A stretch of 64,000 nucleotides of DNA from Adineta steineri (taxonomy: Eukaryota; Rotifera; Eurotatoria; Adinetida; Adinetidae): assembly GCA_905250115.1 (NCBI GenBank), contig CAJNOI010000153.1:91451-155450 (forward strand), written 5' to 3'. The position numbers and the translations under genes are program-made. Each line of letters starts with the position of its first letter. Position 1 is the stretch's first letter. The notes beneath the pieces were generated by a model. That model did no database searches and was not told where the DNA came from. It saw only the letters and a list, made by a program, of their open reading frames with translations. Shown piece by piece: positions 12,401 through 24,930 of the stretch.

Positions 12401-12793
12401 CGGAGATTCTTGAATCTTACATAAAATATTTTGAATAAAATTAATTTTAAGATTCTAATAGACTTTTTATATTCATGATATAATCCGAAGTATTATAGTT
12501 GGTCTTATAAAGATAAAACATCTGACCCGTTTTTTCTCTTGTATTTTTAAGTTTATAGAATGTAAATGAAAATTTTTTTATATTTAGGTGAAAATGATGA
12601 TGAAGATGATGATAAATCGTCGAAAGGTCTTGTTGGATTTTTACCTGAATCAAACAGTAGTACAAATAATAATTTGAATGAAATCGATGATGAGAATATA
12701 TCGAATGATGGCGATGATGATGATGATAATGATGATGATGATGGTGGTGGTGGTGATGATGATGATGATGATCTTGAAGAATCAATTAATTGA
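9458..12793 (+). CDS. LCOR: LCOR/LCORL/E93-type transcription cofactor, pipsqueak HTH
   Basis: Eight exons (9458-9551, 9608-9670, 9720-9945, 10220-10317, 10375-10862, 11368-11691, 11748-11868, 12588-12793) join in frame. The N-terminus, with CYSARCQQDRKLARREYNKW and later QGCLFCINRQ, matches the conserved N-terminal domain of LCORL. Exon 3 has PLDLSLK, a CtBP-binding motif (PxDLS). Exons 6-7 encode the pipsqueak-type helix-turn-helix: RPKRGQYRRY, EMSVHKAGSYFGVPHST and LEYKVKER, with an intron between PHST and LEYK. This is the DNA-binding domain of LCOR in vertebrates and of E93/Mblk-1 in insects. The protein ends in a very acidic Asp/Gly tail coded by GAT repeats. Ser-rich and Asn-rich linkers are low complexity. 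It should be a nuclear repressor/corepressor; its targets here cannot be read from the sequence. Confidence 0.88.
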
Positions 12794-13291
12794 TTTTCTT
12801 TGACAATCAATCTTATTCTCTACATCTTTCTAATCGTTTTTACATACATACATCAATTTCTACCTTTCTTTAACATATGATTTCTGTTCAATGTATATAT
12901 ATATAGTACATGTTTTACTAGTCAAAAAACAAAAATCAAGAGAATCTTCATGTTACTTTTCTATATATATATATATGTATGTATGTGTATTTTAAGTTGC
13001 AAACATGAAGGAGAATGAATCTTTGTTGTGTAAATTTTGTTTTTCTGTTCTTTTAACACAGCATTTCCAAGTTTATTTGTTTTCTTTTTCTTCTTCTTCT
13101 TCTTCTCTCATTGTGTATCTATATGTGTATTGATTTGTTTTGTTGCTATTAAGAGATTCAGTATTTGTTTTTTTCTTAAATCTGTGTTATTTGATTATGC
13201 CATCCAAGAAACAAACAATAAAAAAAACATTTCATGTCATGTTTTGTGCAATAGAATATAGATATCTTTTTTTCTTTGAGTTTCTCTATAG

Positions 13292-15061
13292 ATGGGTTGT
13301 GTTTGTGGACGACAAAGTGTAATTATACAAGGACAAAAATTTCATCTTATGCAACAAATTGGCGAAGGGTAGATTATTTTATCTTTGCGAATTATATAAT
13401 TAATTGACAATAACTTGAGTTTTTATTATTTCGAAAAAGAATATATATGTATGATTTGATTGTTGAATTGAATGTTGTTTTTTTAGAAGTTTCAGTTATG
13501 TGTTTGAAGCTCGAAATACAGCTGATAGTCATCAATATGCGATTAAGAAAATGTCATGTCATACAGATGAAGAAGAAAGACGTGCGAGAGATGAAATAGA
13601 AAATTATCAAAGATTTTCACATCCAAATTTAGGTTTGATTAATAATTTATTCCTAATTCAGCACTACATTCTTTCTTTAGTTTCATTACTCTATCATGAA
13701 CAAGCACAATATAATCCAAATGCACATGTTACAAGTATTGTCTGGCTTGTTTTTCCTTATTTCAAAGTAAAATATTATTTTATTGTGTCAATTCTTTATT
13801 GAAACTTTTTTTTCTGTAGAATGGATCTCTTCAAAATGTTTTTGATAAACAAATAAAATTTTCTACACGTGTATTACTCGATCTATTTTTGAGTATATGT
13901 GAAGGAGTTCGTCAAATTCATGAAAAACAAATGGCTCATAGGTATTTATATCTACTTGTCTATTACTAATTATGATTCATTCCTGTATATATTTATAGAG
14001 ATTTAAAACCAAGTAATATCATGCTATTAAATAATTCACATGGTGTTATACTAGATTTTGGCTCAATGAAACCTTCTTCAATTTCAATAACAACTAGATC
14101 AGAAGCTCAACAATGGCAGGTAATATTATAGAAATCCTGAATAATTATTCTAGTTTTCTTTTCTTAGGATTGGGCAGAAGAAAATTGTTGTGTACAATGT
14201 AAGCAATTTTTTTTTCGAATGATTAAATTTGTCATTGATTTAATTCTATAGATCGTGCACCAGAATTATTCCACATTGAAACAAATTCTTTAATTACTTG
14301 TCAAACTGATATATTCTCTCTTGGTGGAATTCTTTATGCATGTTGTTTTGGAAAAGGACCATTTGATGATGTATATTCAAGAGGAGATAGGTATTTATTA
14401 ATTAAATAATCTAACTATAGTTTATGAAAATATTGATCTTAATGAGTGGTTCTTATGACGTTATACATTCATAAATGATTAGAGAGGACCTCTAACACAG
14501 AACCTCTGTATTTTATGTTACCGATAAATTAAATCTCACGATAGGTAGGGATGCACAGTTTGAGTAAACCGTGCACCGACAGCGACGCACCGTACCACTG
14601 ACAACGGGGTTCACTGATGCTGTAGATTCATCGACATCGACGAGTGTGGGTGAACTGGCAGCATTAGTGAACCCGGTGTCGGCGCTGCCAGTGACAGTTT
14701 TTCAGTAATTGCATTGAAACTGCGCATCTCTAACGATATGAGATATGAATTTATAGAACAATAATGAAAGAGATTGTTACTGATGGCCCTACAGTGAACA
14801 TCCCTTCGAAGTTTACAGGCTTTTTATATTATCTACTCATGCTATAAGATTCGGCTATTCCTTTTATCTGAATATTTTAGTGTGGCGTTGGCAATTGCAA
14901 GTGGTCGTATTGAATTGCCAGTTCAATCATCAACCTATCCATCCATCATAATCGATACAATGCTAGCAATGCTTCATACAGAACCCGACCAACGCCCAAC
15001 AATTACTGATATTATTGATAAACTTTCTACGGCATCTCGTTTAGCAATGGATATTGCCTAA
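13292..15061 (+). CDS. STK16: STK16, myristoylated Golgi/membrane Ser/Thr kinase
   Basis: Eight exons (13292-13368, 13487-13632, 13681-13766, 13820-13941, 13999-14119, 14168-14198, 14252-14390, 14881-15061) give a small kinase of about 300 residues, the usual size of STK16. It begins MGCVCG, so Gly2 is a likely myristoylation site and Cys3/Cys5 palmitoylation sites, as in vertebrate STK16. Kinase motifs are intact: GEGSFSYV (glycine loop), YAIKKM (lysine), HRDLKPSN (catalytic loop), DFGSM (metal site; vertebrates have DLGSM) and YRAPELF (APE). The start follows a pyrimidine-rich AG, so a 5' UTR intron is likely. The last intron (14391-14880) is much longer than the rest because it holds a hAT-like MITE at 14546-14732. 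It lies 499 bp downstream of the LCOR-type gene on the same strand. Confidence 0.93.
14546..14732. mobile_element. hAT-like MITE 1 in STK16 intron
   Basis: The ends are TAGGGATGCACAGTTT and, read on the other strand, TAGAGATGCGCAGTTT (14 of 16 identical). The flanks are ACGATAGG (14538-14545) and ACGATATG (14733-14740), an 8-bp target-site duplication with one change. The interior is GC-richer and holds a second inverted repeat around GGTTCACTGATGCTG. It is 187 bp with no coding capacity. An 8-bp duplication with TAG-type ends is the signature of the hAT superfamily. Confidence 0.85.
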
Positions 15062-15299
15062 ATGCTTTCTTTTTATTGTCGGTTTGGCTTCTTTTTTTTT
15101 GTAAAAATGTGTAATGTTATTTTATCTCTGGTTCACTTTTAACGTTTACAAGATATATGTACAAGGTTTTTTTCAAATATAGTTACATGGTTAAAAATAA
15201 GAAAAGAATCTGAACGATAAGAATAAAAAGAGAGAAAAAGGGGTGAACAAAACAAACGCAGAAATCAAAAAAAAAAGAAAAAAAGACAGATCTTCAAAA

Positions 15300-18200
15300 C
15301 TATAACCAAATTTCAAATTGACTATCTTTACAAATAATTTCATATGTTTCACTATGATGTAAACGAAGTGAATTGATTTCAAAATAATTTCGTACTTGTC
15401 GATCATCTTGAATTGTTTTATCTAATATATATTTATTTGTTCGTTGAATTTTTAAACTAATTAATTCTTTAAAAACATCTAACATTGTTTTGATTATTTT
15501 TAAATCTACATATAATTTTGGATTAACATCAATTGTTAAATGTTTTATATATGGAAATAATGTTGATAAATCATTTAATATACGATTTAAACGATTTTGT
15601 CGATCAATTTGCATACAATTTAATTCAAGTGTTTGTATACGTAGTAAATATGATGTAGTCGGTGATGGTATACGAAGAAAATATTTAAATAATAAATAAC
15701 CAGTAACAGTTAATGTTGTTAGATATGGTGCTAAAGTAAATATTAATGGAAATAATCGACCATCACATTCATTTATAATTAAATGTTTTAAATGATGAAA
15801 TTTCGATAAATTTAATGGGATATTATATGTATCATTTGTTGGTATAACAATATTTTGTATTTGAAGTGTATTTGTTTTAAAACAATAATGTTTAAATAAA
15901 TCAATTAATTGTTGACTTATTTCATTTATTGTTCCATGTGTTGCATCAAGAACTAATTTTTGAACGGATTTAAAATTCTTTTTATAAAGGACATTATTAA
16001 ATAAACGTGCATTTGATGTTGAAAGTTTTAATGTATCAAATGCATATGGTAATGTAAATAATTTTAAACGTGTTTTATTTGAATGTGGACGCCAGATTAT
16101 ATGTCCAATTGGTAATTGTTTATCAAGAAATGAAAATGATGATAAGATTGGATTTAAACGTGTTTGAATATCATCAACAGGCATATCAAAACAAAATTGT
16201 AATTGTTTTAAACGTGGAAAGGAATTTTCAAGAAATATTTCCCAACGATAACCACTAAAATAGAATAAAAAGATATAACGAAAGGAATTTGTATAAATTA
16301 TCTATTTTGGGTATGGCCAGTAGTGACCTGCGGAATCAACTTTTTCGACTCTGAAACCCGACTCCGACTCCGGAAAATTATGTTTTACAAACTCCGACTT
16401 CGACTCCGAAGCTCCCTAATGGCCAGCTATCGATCACTTTTGTTTAACACATCCGTACTTGACAAGAGATAACCTGAGTTAGAGTACGGCGGTTCCAAAA
16501 ATTACCTGAAATCGGGCGCAAATCGCGGTTCCGGTTCGGCGTCGATTCCAAAAGCTCGGTTCCGTTTTCGGTCCCATTTTTTTGGAACCACCGTACCCTA
16601 ATCTAAGTCCTTTCGCAAAAACGTGTCTTCGTAACGGAGAGTATTTATTGATTTTATTGAAAATGAATACATACTTGAAATAATTTTGATCTGTAGTTGT
16701 ACGATTAAAATAAGCAAATCTTTCTAATTTAGCTGCACGTATTCGACTTGACATTAATAAAACAAATCGATCAAAATTTAATTCATTTCCAGTTACATGT
16801 AATTCAAAATCAATTAAATTAATGGGTGGTTTACCACATAATGGTACATTTAATGGTGTTTGATCAGCAAATAATTTAACACATAATTTTTGTAAATTTG
16901 GTACATGTTCTAAAAGAAGTAAAAGACTATCGAATGATCGTAATGGTATATTTAATTCTTTTAAATGATCATAATTTGTTGGTAAATCAGTTTTAGTTAT
17001 AAATTGTAAATAATCATTATTATGCATTTCAATTGATATTGATTCTAATGTTTTTATTTGGGTTATACCAAATAAATGATGTTGTAAACAACTTCGATAT
17101 GTTACTTCAGTTGTTGATGATGATGGTCGTTGAATACGAATATCTAACGTATGAATTGATATTTGTTTAAGTTTAGAAAAAACAAGATTTAATTCATCGA
17201 TTGTTGGATCAATTAAACATAAACGTTGAAGTAATGGAAAACGATGAAGATTTAAATCAATACGAAATACTTGTTTGATTGCATACTAAAATCAAATAAT
17301 TCAAAAATTTGAAATAGGCATCATGGAGTACAATCTTTTTCAGAGTCTATATTTACTCTTATTTTTAGGTAGAGTATATCGCAATGAAACATTTATCTTC
17401 TAGATTATGCTTTCTTATATTTTATTTCGTTTTGAATGCTTTACAAAAATAGAATAACAGAATTTTGGTTTATAAGAAAGCTACTTAGATGAAATTATAT
17501 TTTTCATTGACGTTAGTTTTTGCCCCAATAAAGTAAATATTTGTAGATTCTTGAGACAACTAAAAACACGGAAGTAAATATTTATCTTTTCTGATATAAA
17601 TAGAACAACAACAACAACAATAATGAGAGTTTCCAAAAATATCTATAAGAATTTCATTATTAAAGCATCTCAAATCTAGGCTGATACATTTCAGTTGAAG
17701 TTCTACATCTTCACTGACAAATGAAATTTGCAATGTACGTGATTTCTGTCGGGAAGAAATATAAAGTCATTACCACAGATATTTAGCTCAAAATGCATTA
17801 ATCATCTACATAAAATGCGCGCAAAATTTACCTGATTATTGATTGTCAATGATTTGACATTAGATAGATGATTTCGAATATGTTCAAATTGTTTAATAGA
17901 TAATTTTGAACAATCAATATGATGTGTAAATGGTTGAAGTACATGATCGAAACGTTGATTAAGATTCAAAAATGCATAGAAAAGGTCCGATTGTGATAGA
18001 TATTTAAAAATTTCAAATAAAATTTCATTCGGTAAACTTGTTTCAAATTTAGCTATAAATTTCTTTTTTACACGAATATTATCAGTTGTTGTCAATGCTG
18101 GTTTAATTTCTAAATAAAAAAATAAAATTTAAATATTAAAAATTTTCTTTGTTAAAATATTTTACCATGTTCATTATCAATAAAAACAACTGAACAATCT

Positions 18201-18385
18201 TGATTTTCACTTCCAATAGTTGCTGATACAGCTCGTCGTTTAATTCCATCTGAATTATACGCATTAATTTCGTCTAGAGGACGTTTCGTACAATTTGTAA
18301 TTAATGCAGTTATAACAGCACTATGAGTTTTGGAACGATCACGTTTTTTACGTCGTCGAGATAATTTAGTTAACAATTCAGACAT
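15300..18385 (-). CDS. F-box protein with LRR-like C-terminal part
   Basis: Four exons on the minus strand (18385-18166, 18109-17832, 17285-16675, 16254-15300) join in frame. After a basic N-terminus (LSRRRKKRDRSK) comes an F-box, SLPNEILFEIFKYLSQSDL, followed by about 500 residues with leucine-rich periodicity (for example LKELNIPLRSFDSLLLLLEH, and HLKHLIINECDGRLFPLIF). F-box proteins link substrates to SCF ubiquitin ligases through Skp1, and the LRR-like region would bind the substrate, which is unknown. Such genes are numerous in bdelloid genomes. The gene faces STK16, with 238 bp between stop codons. Intron 3 (16255-16674) contains two hAT-like MITEs and little else. Confidence 0.75.
16321..16418. 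mobile_element. hAT-like MITE 2 in F-box gene intron
   Basis: Flanked by perfect 8-bp duplications ATGGCCAG at 16313-16320 and 16419-16426. The ends are TAGTGACCTGCGGAATC and, on the other strand, TAGGGAGCTTCGGAGTC (13 of 17 identical). At 98 bp it is very small, and its interior is mostly CGACTC/GACTCC hexamers. Confidence 0.85.
16480..16600. mobile_element. hAT-like MITE 3 in F-box gene intron
   Basis: The ends are TAGAGTACGGCGGTTCCAAA and, on the other strand, TAGGGTACGGTGGTTCCAAA (18 of 20 identical). The flanks ACCTGAGT (16472-16479) and ATCTAAGT (16601-16608) are an aged 8-bp duplication (6 of 8). The interior repeats GGTTCC and GGAATC-like hexamers. It sits only 54 bp from the right-hand duplication of MITE 2. 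Confidence 0.82.
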
Positions 18386-21300
18386 GAATTATATATATAT
18401 ACGTTTAATTTTGAAAGGAATGTTTGTTTATTTTTTTTTGTTTAAATGAATAAAGAAAATCTTTCTTTCTTGATTGATTTTACACGTGACATAAAGCTCG
18501 ACGAGATGAAAGCACATTGATCTGGTTATTCAAAAACACCAATAAAATTATTCGATTGATAGATGGCGTTTGTGGGAAATGTCAAAAACGTTTTGGTTCA
18601 ATAATAATAAATTGATTATGTGATGCAAAGAGAAATAAATTGATTTTTATGATTATTTTCTAATGATTTTTAAAATTTCCTTATTAATGATAAATATAAT
18701 TGATGTAAATGAAAATATATTATGATATTATTCAAAAAAAAGACTGTTATGTATATATGAACAGTTTAATTCTTGGAGCTTTTCATAAAATTTCTAGTCA
18801 TTCAAGTAGTTATATTAAATCAAATCTTATTGGCAAGTTTGGGAATACAATAACGAGATGGCACACGATATCGGAATCACGACTTTGAGGTTTTCACAAA
18901 TTATTCAACAGTTGTGATAATATAAAATAACATATGTTGAAAGAACACTGATAAATCGTTGTTTAATTATATATTATCAGCTGTAAAACAGGCGCTTAAT
19001 TTTTGTTTTTGTTCTCCATTTTAATTATCTCGAAATTTGAAAAAGTCAAAATCATATTTTTGCGACGCTTAGTTCGATTTCGATATTTTCATTTTGTGTT
19101 TGAACGAGAATTTTCCGATATTTCGTTGGTGAGATAATCGTAACACAAAATGACAACTTCAAATGCGTACATCGAGAAAGTAGGAAAGATAGAAAGGAAG
19201 GAAACTTGCGTAGGACTATATAAATGCTTTGCTCCACATCGCATTAATAACTTATATACTAACATATAAGATAGAAAAATGAGTTAATTTTAGAATTCAA
19301 TAGACCAGAATGTCTTCAAACTATCGATTATAGATTGTGACAGATTAATAATTCAGTAAGAAACGATTGAAATTTTTTATGCAAGATAATCGAGATTTTA
19401 TTATATTTTGTATTTAAGCTTTAAAAAAGTATTTTTCTACTTATTTCTTATTTTTGTTACAAAGTACTGAACTATCACGATAGAAAAATATAATATTTTA
19501 TTTCAGATAATGATCCGTCATACGTATTTTTCCCCAATTACTTCTAAAAATCGTTTTAATAGTAAGAAAAATGTTTTTTTTACACCTAAAAGAAAAGTCT
19601 TATAATTCTTCCTTGTCAAAATCAACAAATTGCCATTCTACAATATTTACTATTTAGTATTTTTCAAGGAAGTTAGTTCATAATGTATTCTTCTATTTCT
19701 GTTTATTAACCTTGAATAAACACAATATTTATTGTACTAATATTTTTAACCATGTTTCAAAAATGTGCGTATCGTTCCGTAAGGACATATTATTTTTTTT
19801 CTTGTTAATAGTATTGACAAATAGTTTATTAAGGTAATATTTAATATAGATTTATTTATTTTGCTAGATGAATGTTAGAAAATAACCTTATCAATAATAA
19901 AAGTTCAGCTAATAATTTACCTCTGAAGAAGATAGATTTTGTCAAGTGTGTATTCATGAAGAAAAATACAATCTATAAATAACTATAGTTAAATAGGTAG
20001 ATTTTCCAGATGATATATGATATATTCAAATTTAATGGTTTTTTTCTCTATATAATAATTTTTTTTTCTCAGAATAAAATTAGTCTAATATCATAGACAT
20101 TTTAAATGTTTTTGCATGCGATTACTTGATATAGATATATATTTTCAAGTTTATTTTTATTTTTATGAAATTTTACTGTAAGAAAAACAAAAAGTTTAAT
20201 GGAAGTAATTATTATAAGTGTTTTTGAAGACAATGGAGAGGTAAATTAACTGTCTACTTCAATTTATTCAACATATTTCCTTCGAAATGTGTCAAAAAAG
20301 GATTTAGATATAGGCATCCTTTTTTTTCTTTTCTTTCAGATATATATTTACATTAATATAAAATAGCTAAGTCAATCATCCTTAAGTTTTTAGTTAGGTA
20401 AAGTTGTTTTTTTTTTGTAGTATTCGAAACTGTAAGATAGTTGTATACATTTTAGTTATTGATCTAGTGTCCTTGAGTAACAATCAATCGAGAAAAAACA
20501 GATATATACTATATTATTAGCTGTACACTGAACGTATGTCGAACAGATGGTATACGAGAAAAAAATATTTTAATCTAGTATATTCATTTACTGTCATAGA
20601 GTTTAGAGTTTCTGCAAAATGATAAAGTCAATATAGTATTAAATATTCTATTCAATATTTATCCCATATGTGATCATAATGTTTGAAAAAATTATATCAT
20701 TCGTTGTATTTTGAAAACTTTTATTGACTTACATATATTAAGAATTAGCTCTTGTATAGAAAAAATTCATGGATGAATAATGATGAATTAGTTTTGCACA
20801 ATAAATGAATACCTCTAGAGATTTAAGAAATTTCTTATTCAGTTGTTTTTTTTTTATTTAGATTGACTTGTAACTGATTACTTTTTGTTTGTGACATTCG
20901 TATTAAACCGTATTTTATTTTAACCAATTGTTAGTCAAACAACACATGCTTAAATAATATGCATGAATGAACTTTTATTTTCTTCTTTAACACATGAGTA
21001 TGATGAAAAATTTCCAGGTATCAAAATACTTTTTTTTCTTCTTCTCCTATTAAAATAGATTAAACATACGTGTCATACGCTTTTGCTCAGTAGATATTCA
21101 ATATGCGTAATATGTTAACAAAGAATATTACAGAGTATAAAAAAGCTACAAAAAGGAAATTTAATCATACAAAAAAAACAATCATGTTGCTGTCAGTAGT
21201 ATATTTGCTATTCTTGCTTTGTTCGACAAATGAATAAGAAGGACAAATGCGGAATATAACGGATGCGTGGTTGACTTAATCGGTAGGGATAATGATGATT

Positions 21301-23238
21301 GTAGATGGACCTTTTTTCTTTTTCGATTATTGATTAGCATACATCCTACATTTTTATTAAATCATCGTGAACAGATTGCTGTGAACGGAGGAAGGGCAGG
21401 GAGACCGATTATTATGAGTAATAGTACATGAACTGACTTCTTGAGATTTTATATAGCATGTTTTCTTGCCATTCTCTCTATTTGCTTATTCTTTAAGACA
21501 TTGACGTTTATCTAATCACTCATCATTGCCTGTTATTAGCATGAATCTGCTTTTCCATTTCCTTTTAGAATAGAAACTAAAGTCCAAAAAAATAAAGTTT
21601 ATATAGTAAAGTATGTACCGAAACAAATTTTTCTTATAGGTTTAGAAAATTTTTCCTTTGTTTATTCTGAGAAAGAAAATATTTTTTTCTTAAGAAAAAG
21701 AATAGCTTTTAATTATTTTTAATATCTATCATATTAATAATAATAGATAAAAATATCAAACAAAAGAAAATGATGATTAGATGCACACTATTCATTAAGA
21801 ATTGACTATTTATTTTTTATATTCATTTATTGAAAGAAGATAAAAGTTTCATTAATCTAATCTATATAGATAATTTGATCAAATTAGTATTTATATCAGT
21901 ATTTTCATCAGTAAATAATAATTAAAGTTGATTTTCTTAAGGTCGTTCCAAAACCTAGAGTGACTATATATACATCATTACCATTTACGCTATTTATGTG
22001 TTGATGTTTAAGTCGATTGATTAAGTCGTAAATAATTGTTGACAATTTTATTTAACATTGTCAAAGTAAAATAGTATATCGGAAACATTGACAAACGTTG
22101 TACTTTAGATGTCATTTTTTAAAAATGCACTTTATCTAATGTTTTTATGTTCCACTTATTCTATTTAAAGAATTCTTTCAATTGAAAAAGTTATAAAATA
22201 GTAACTGTATGTCAATACATCAGTTCGTCTGTCTATCACTATATATATTATACCGAATATGTTTCTTTTCATTTAACTTATATATATTATTAATATTCCT
22301 ATAAATGATGTTCTTTTTTTATTATATAGATATAAATATCTCTTATTTTCCACTAGATGTAAATTATCAATCAAGTTTGTCAGTATTTTTTATTTTTGCT
22401 TTTTTAAAAGGATCATGTCATCCTTCTCTTTTTTTTCTCTACATTCTATAGACAGTATGTGTCGATTAAATGCGTACTAGATTTTCTAGTTGCAAGAATG
22501 CTTGCCATTATTTTTTGTAATAGCACGCGCGCTCGTTGTCATTTTCTTCTTTTTTTTTTTTTTTTTTGAACAACATTGTCAAACGATACGTTGATGCTGA
22601 TATATGTTGTCGTTCATTTCTGTCAGAGATCTATCTACTGACATAAAATGACATTGGAAACCCTACATAGAAAAAGAAACAGCCGAGAAGATACCAAACA
22701 TCAACATGCATATAGGTCGTTTTTTTAAAAGTTCAGAATATTAGTTTTCTTTCCAAAATAGATTTCTTTTTTGTTGGTTTCCTTTATTTTTATTAATCTT
22801 CATTTAAAGATAACATTTTGATTGTTGTTTAAATATAGAAAAAATACATAATTATGAATCTAAGTAAAGAAAGGTAAAGAAAAGAGTAATAGGAGTATAG
22901 TAGAACTTCCTACGCATAGTTCTTACTCACTGTTATGACTTTGAAAAATCATATTAAATTCTTCGAATGAGGTCATTCACGTGTATTATAAATGCTGAAC
23001 TCTTTTCAAACTTGAATGTACTATTTTGTTTTGTATCTTCAAGATTATTCTAAGTATTTCCTTTGAAGAAAAAAATATGCCATGTCCTGTTTAAATGTCA
23101 TCAAATTGATTATTACTAACAAGTTAATTTGGACTTCTTGGAAATACTTTTAATGATGACTGAGCATCAAGGTCTTTCTTAGTTAGTATTATTGTTGACA
23201 CTTTCATTTTCTTTTGATTTATTTGAAAATAAAATTCG
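18386..23238. other. 4.8-kb noncoding stretch
   Basis: Very AT-rich, with many T-runs and TTTTTCTT-type tracts and no supported exon on either strand. The only longer open frame (19052-19237 minus) has no family features or splice context. Upstream of the F-box gene it must contain that gene's promoter, and upstream of 23239 that of the GPCR-like gene. No specific element is recognised. Confidence 0.55.
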
Positions 23239-24930
23239 ATGAGTTCAAATCATTCTGATACAAATACATTACCGATTTATAAATTATATTTTGATGATAT
23301 TGAAGAATTATTTTTTAATACAATACCATTTAAATATCTATTTATTACAACTATAACAACATTTATATTAATAATATTAAGTCTTATTATATTATTATAT
23401 CGATCTAAAACAATATTTTTTCCTTCGCTTATACCATTTATCTATTCGTTAATATTCTATGATTTTATACAAATATTATCAATAGTTTTACTAAAATATA
23501 ATCTATTAAATATTAACGAAAAATATTTTAGTGAATTATGTCGTTGGCCTTATTATTTAAAAGCATCATCAGAAGCTGGACAATATTTAACATTAATATT
23601 TATTTATGGTATACGTTATCAAAAAGTTCGCTATTTTTTAAAACATAATCATTTACCAAATTCAAGTCCAATACATTCTCGTGCGTTAACATTTGTTTGT
23701 TTATTATTTATTGTTTATGTTAATAATTGGATAACACATTTAAAAGTTGAAAAAATTCATTTAATTACCTATAATCAATTTAATCATGAAATAAATATTC
23801 AAGAATATCCAATGACTGTCTATGGTTTAAGTGGCGTTAAATTAAATAATCATTCACAATTTTATTCTGATCTTGATAAATATGCACAACATTATCAAAA
23901 TACATCAAATAGACAAACCAAATCACAAAAAATAATTCTTCCTCAAACAGATTATTCATCTTCTCATATTATTATTAAAGGTCCATATGAACAATATTTT
24001 GGCGAAAAAAAAACTGGCATAGAAAATCGAACACGATCTCATATTATTATTAAAGATCCGTATAAAAAATATTCTGGTGAAAATAAACCTGGCATAGAAA
24101 ATCGAACACGACCAAAACAACAGAAGAAAACTCGTCAAAAATTAAATAAAACTATTATACGAAAAAATTCCTATCGTATACATCGTTGTACATATGGACA
24201 AAGAAATTTTTTCTTAGCAAATTTTTTATCTTTAATACATTCAATATTTTATTTTCTATTAATTATTTATTTTTTAACAACTATTTATCGATATCAAATA
24301 CCTTATATGACTATAGATTGTCATCAAAAATTATACGATAAAGCACTATCACTAGGACAAAAGAAATCTGCTGAACGTTATAGACAATTAATATTATTAA
24401 CACGTTTAAGATATTTTCAATATTTAATTGTTTATTGTCATACAACATTTATTATAATTCGTCTTATTTATATATGTTCATTGACAATATTGTTATGTTT
24501 TGTTCAAGCACCATTTAAATTTTTTCTAATGAAAATATTCTTTTATTCAATTTTTTGTATTGTATATTATTCGATACCATTACGTATAACATTATTATTT
24601 CTTTATTTATTTTTCAATTTATTTTCATCATATATTTATTCAATATTTTACTATATATTTTGTACAAAATTACATTTCTCATGTAAATTACAAAAACCAT
24701 CGATACGTTTTAGTTTACATATTGTACAATATAATCAACGAGAAAGAACACATGATGAACATTCAACAAATTCATTCGTTTTAGATTTAACATCATCAGT
24801 TTATGAAGAACATTCAACAATATATCCAAATGAATCAATTGTTGTATATGAAGAAAATAGTAGTGGTCAACAGATGGCAACAACAAGTAATTTTCCAATT
24901 ATTAATCAATTAGAACAAACTATGCTGTGA
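23239..24930 (+). CDS. Divergent seven-helix, GPCR-like orphan receptor
   Basis: A single-exon frame of 563 residues, intronless unlike its neighbours. Hydrophobic segments fall at about residues 34-56, 63-85, 108-125, 146-163, 325-350, 400-425 and 430-475, giving seven spans. Between spans 3 and 4 is IRYQKVRYF, placed where rhodopsin-like receptors have DRYxxV, and a Cys (ELCRW) precedes span 3. The loop between spans 4 and 5 is unusually long, about 160 residues, and contains a perfect-length 25-residue tandem duplication (242-266 and 267-291), each copy ending GIENRTR. N-glycosylation sequons lie near the N-terminus (NHS) and in this loop (NHS, NTS and NRT twice), as expected if both are extracellular. 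The C-tail is Ser/Thr/Glu-rich. The receptor assignment is inference; ligand unknown. Confidence 0.6.
   Translation: MSSNHSDTNTLPIYKLYFDDIEELFFNTIPFKYLFITTITTFILIILSLIILLYRSKTIFFPSLIPFIYSLIFYDFIQILSIVLLKYNLLNINEKYFSELCRWPYYLKASSEAGQYLTLIFIYGIRYQKVRYFLKHNHLPNSSPIHSRALTFVCLLFIVYVNNWITHLKVEKIHLITYNQFNHEINIQEYPMTVYGLSGVKLNNHSQFYSDLDKYAQHYQNTSNRQTKSQKIILPQTDYSSSHIIIKGPYEQYFGEKKTGIENRTRSHIIIKDPYKKYSGENKPGIENRTRPKQQKKTRQKLNKTIIRKNSYRIHRCTYGQRNFFLANFLSLIHSIFYFLLIIYFLTTIYRYQIPYMTIDCHQKLYDKALSLGQKKSAERYRQLILLTRLRYFQYLIVYCHTTFIIIRLIYICSLTILLCFVQAPFKFFLMKIFFYSIFCIVYYSIPLRITLLFLYLFFNLFSSYIYSIFYYIFCTKLHFSCKLQKPSIRFSLHIVQYNQRERTHDEHSTNSFVLDLTSSVYEEHSTIYPNESIVVYEENSSGQQMATTSNFPIINQLEQTML
23962..24111 (+). 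repeat. 75-bp tandem duplication inside the GPCR-like gene
   Basis: Two 75-bp units (23962-24036 and 24037-24111) encode SHIIIK-PY--Y-GE-K-GIENRTR. The last third of each unit is identical at the nucleotide level, so the duplication is fairly recent or homogenised. Confidence 0.9.

Noticed and set aside
12447-12810. His-rich and Ser-rich minus-strand open frames
   Set aside because: They are antisense shadows of the GAT/GAC-coded acidic tail of the LCOR-type gene (12588-12793), which joins upstream exons in frame.
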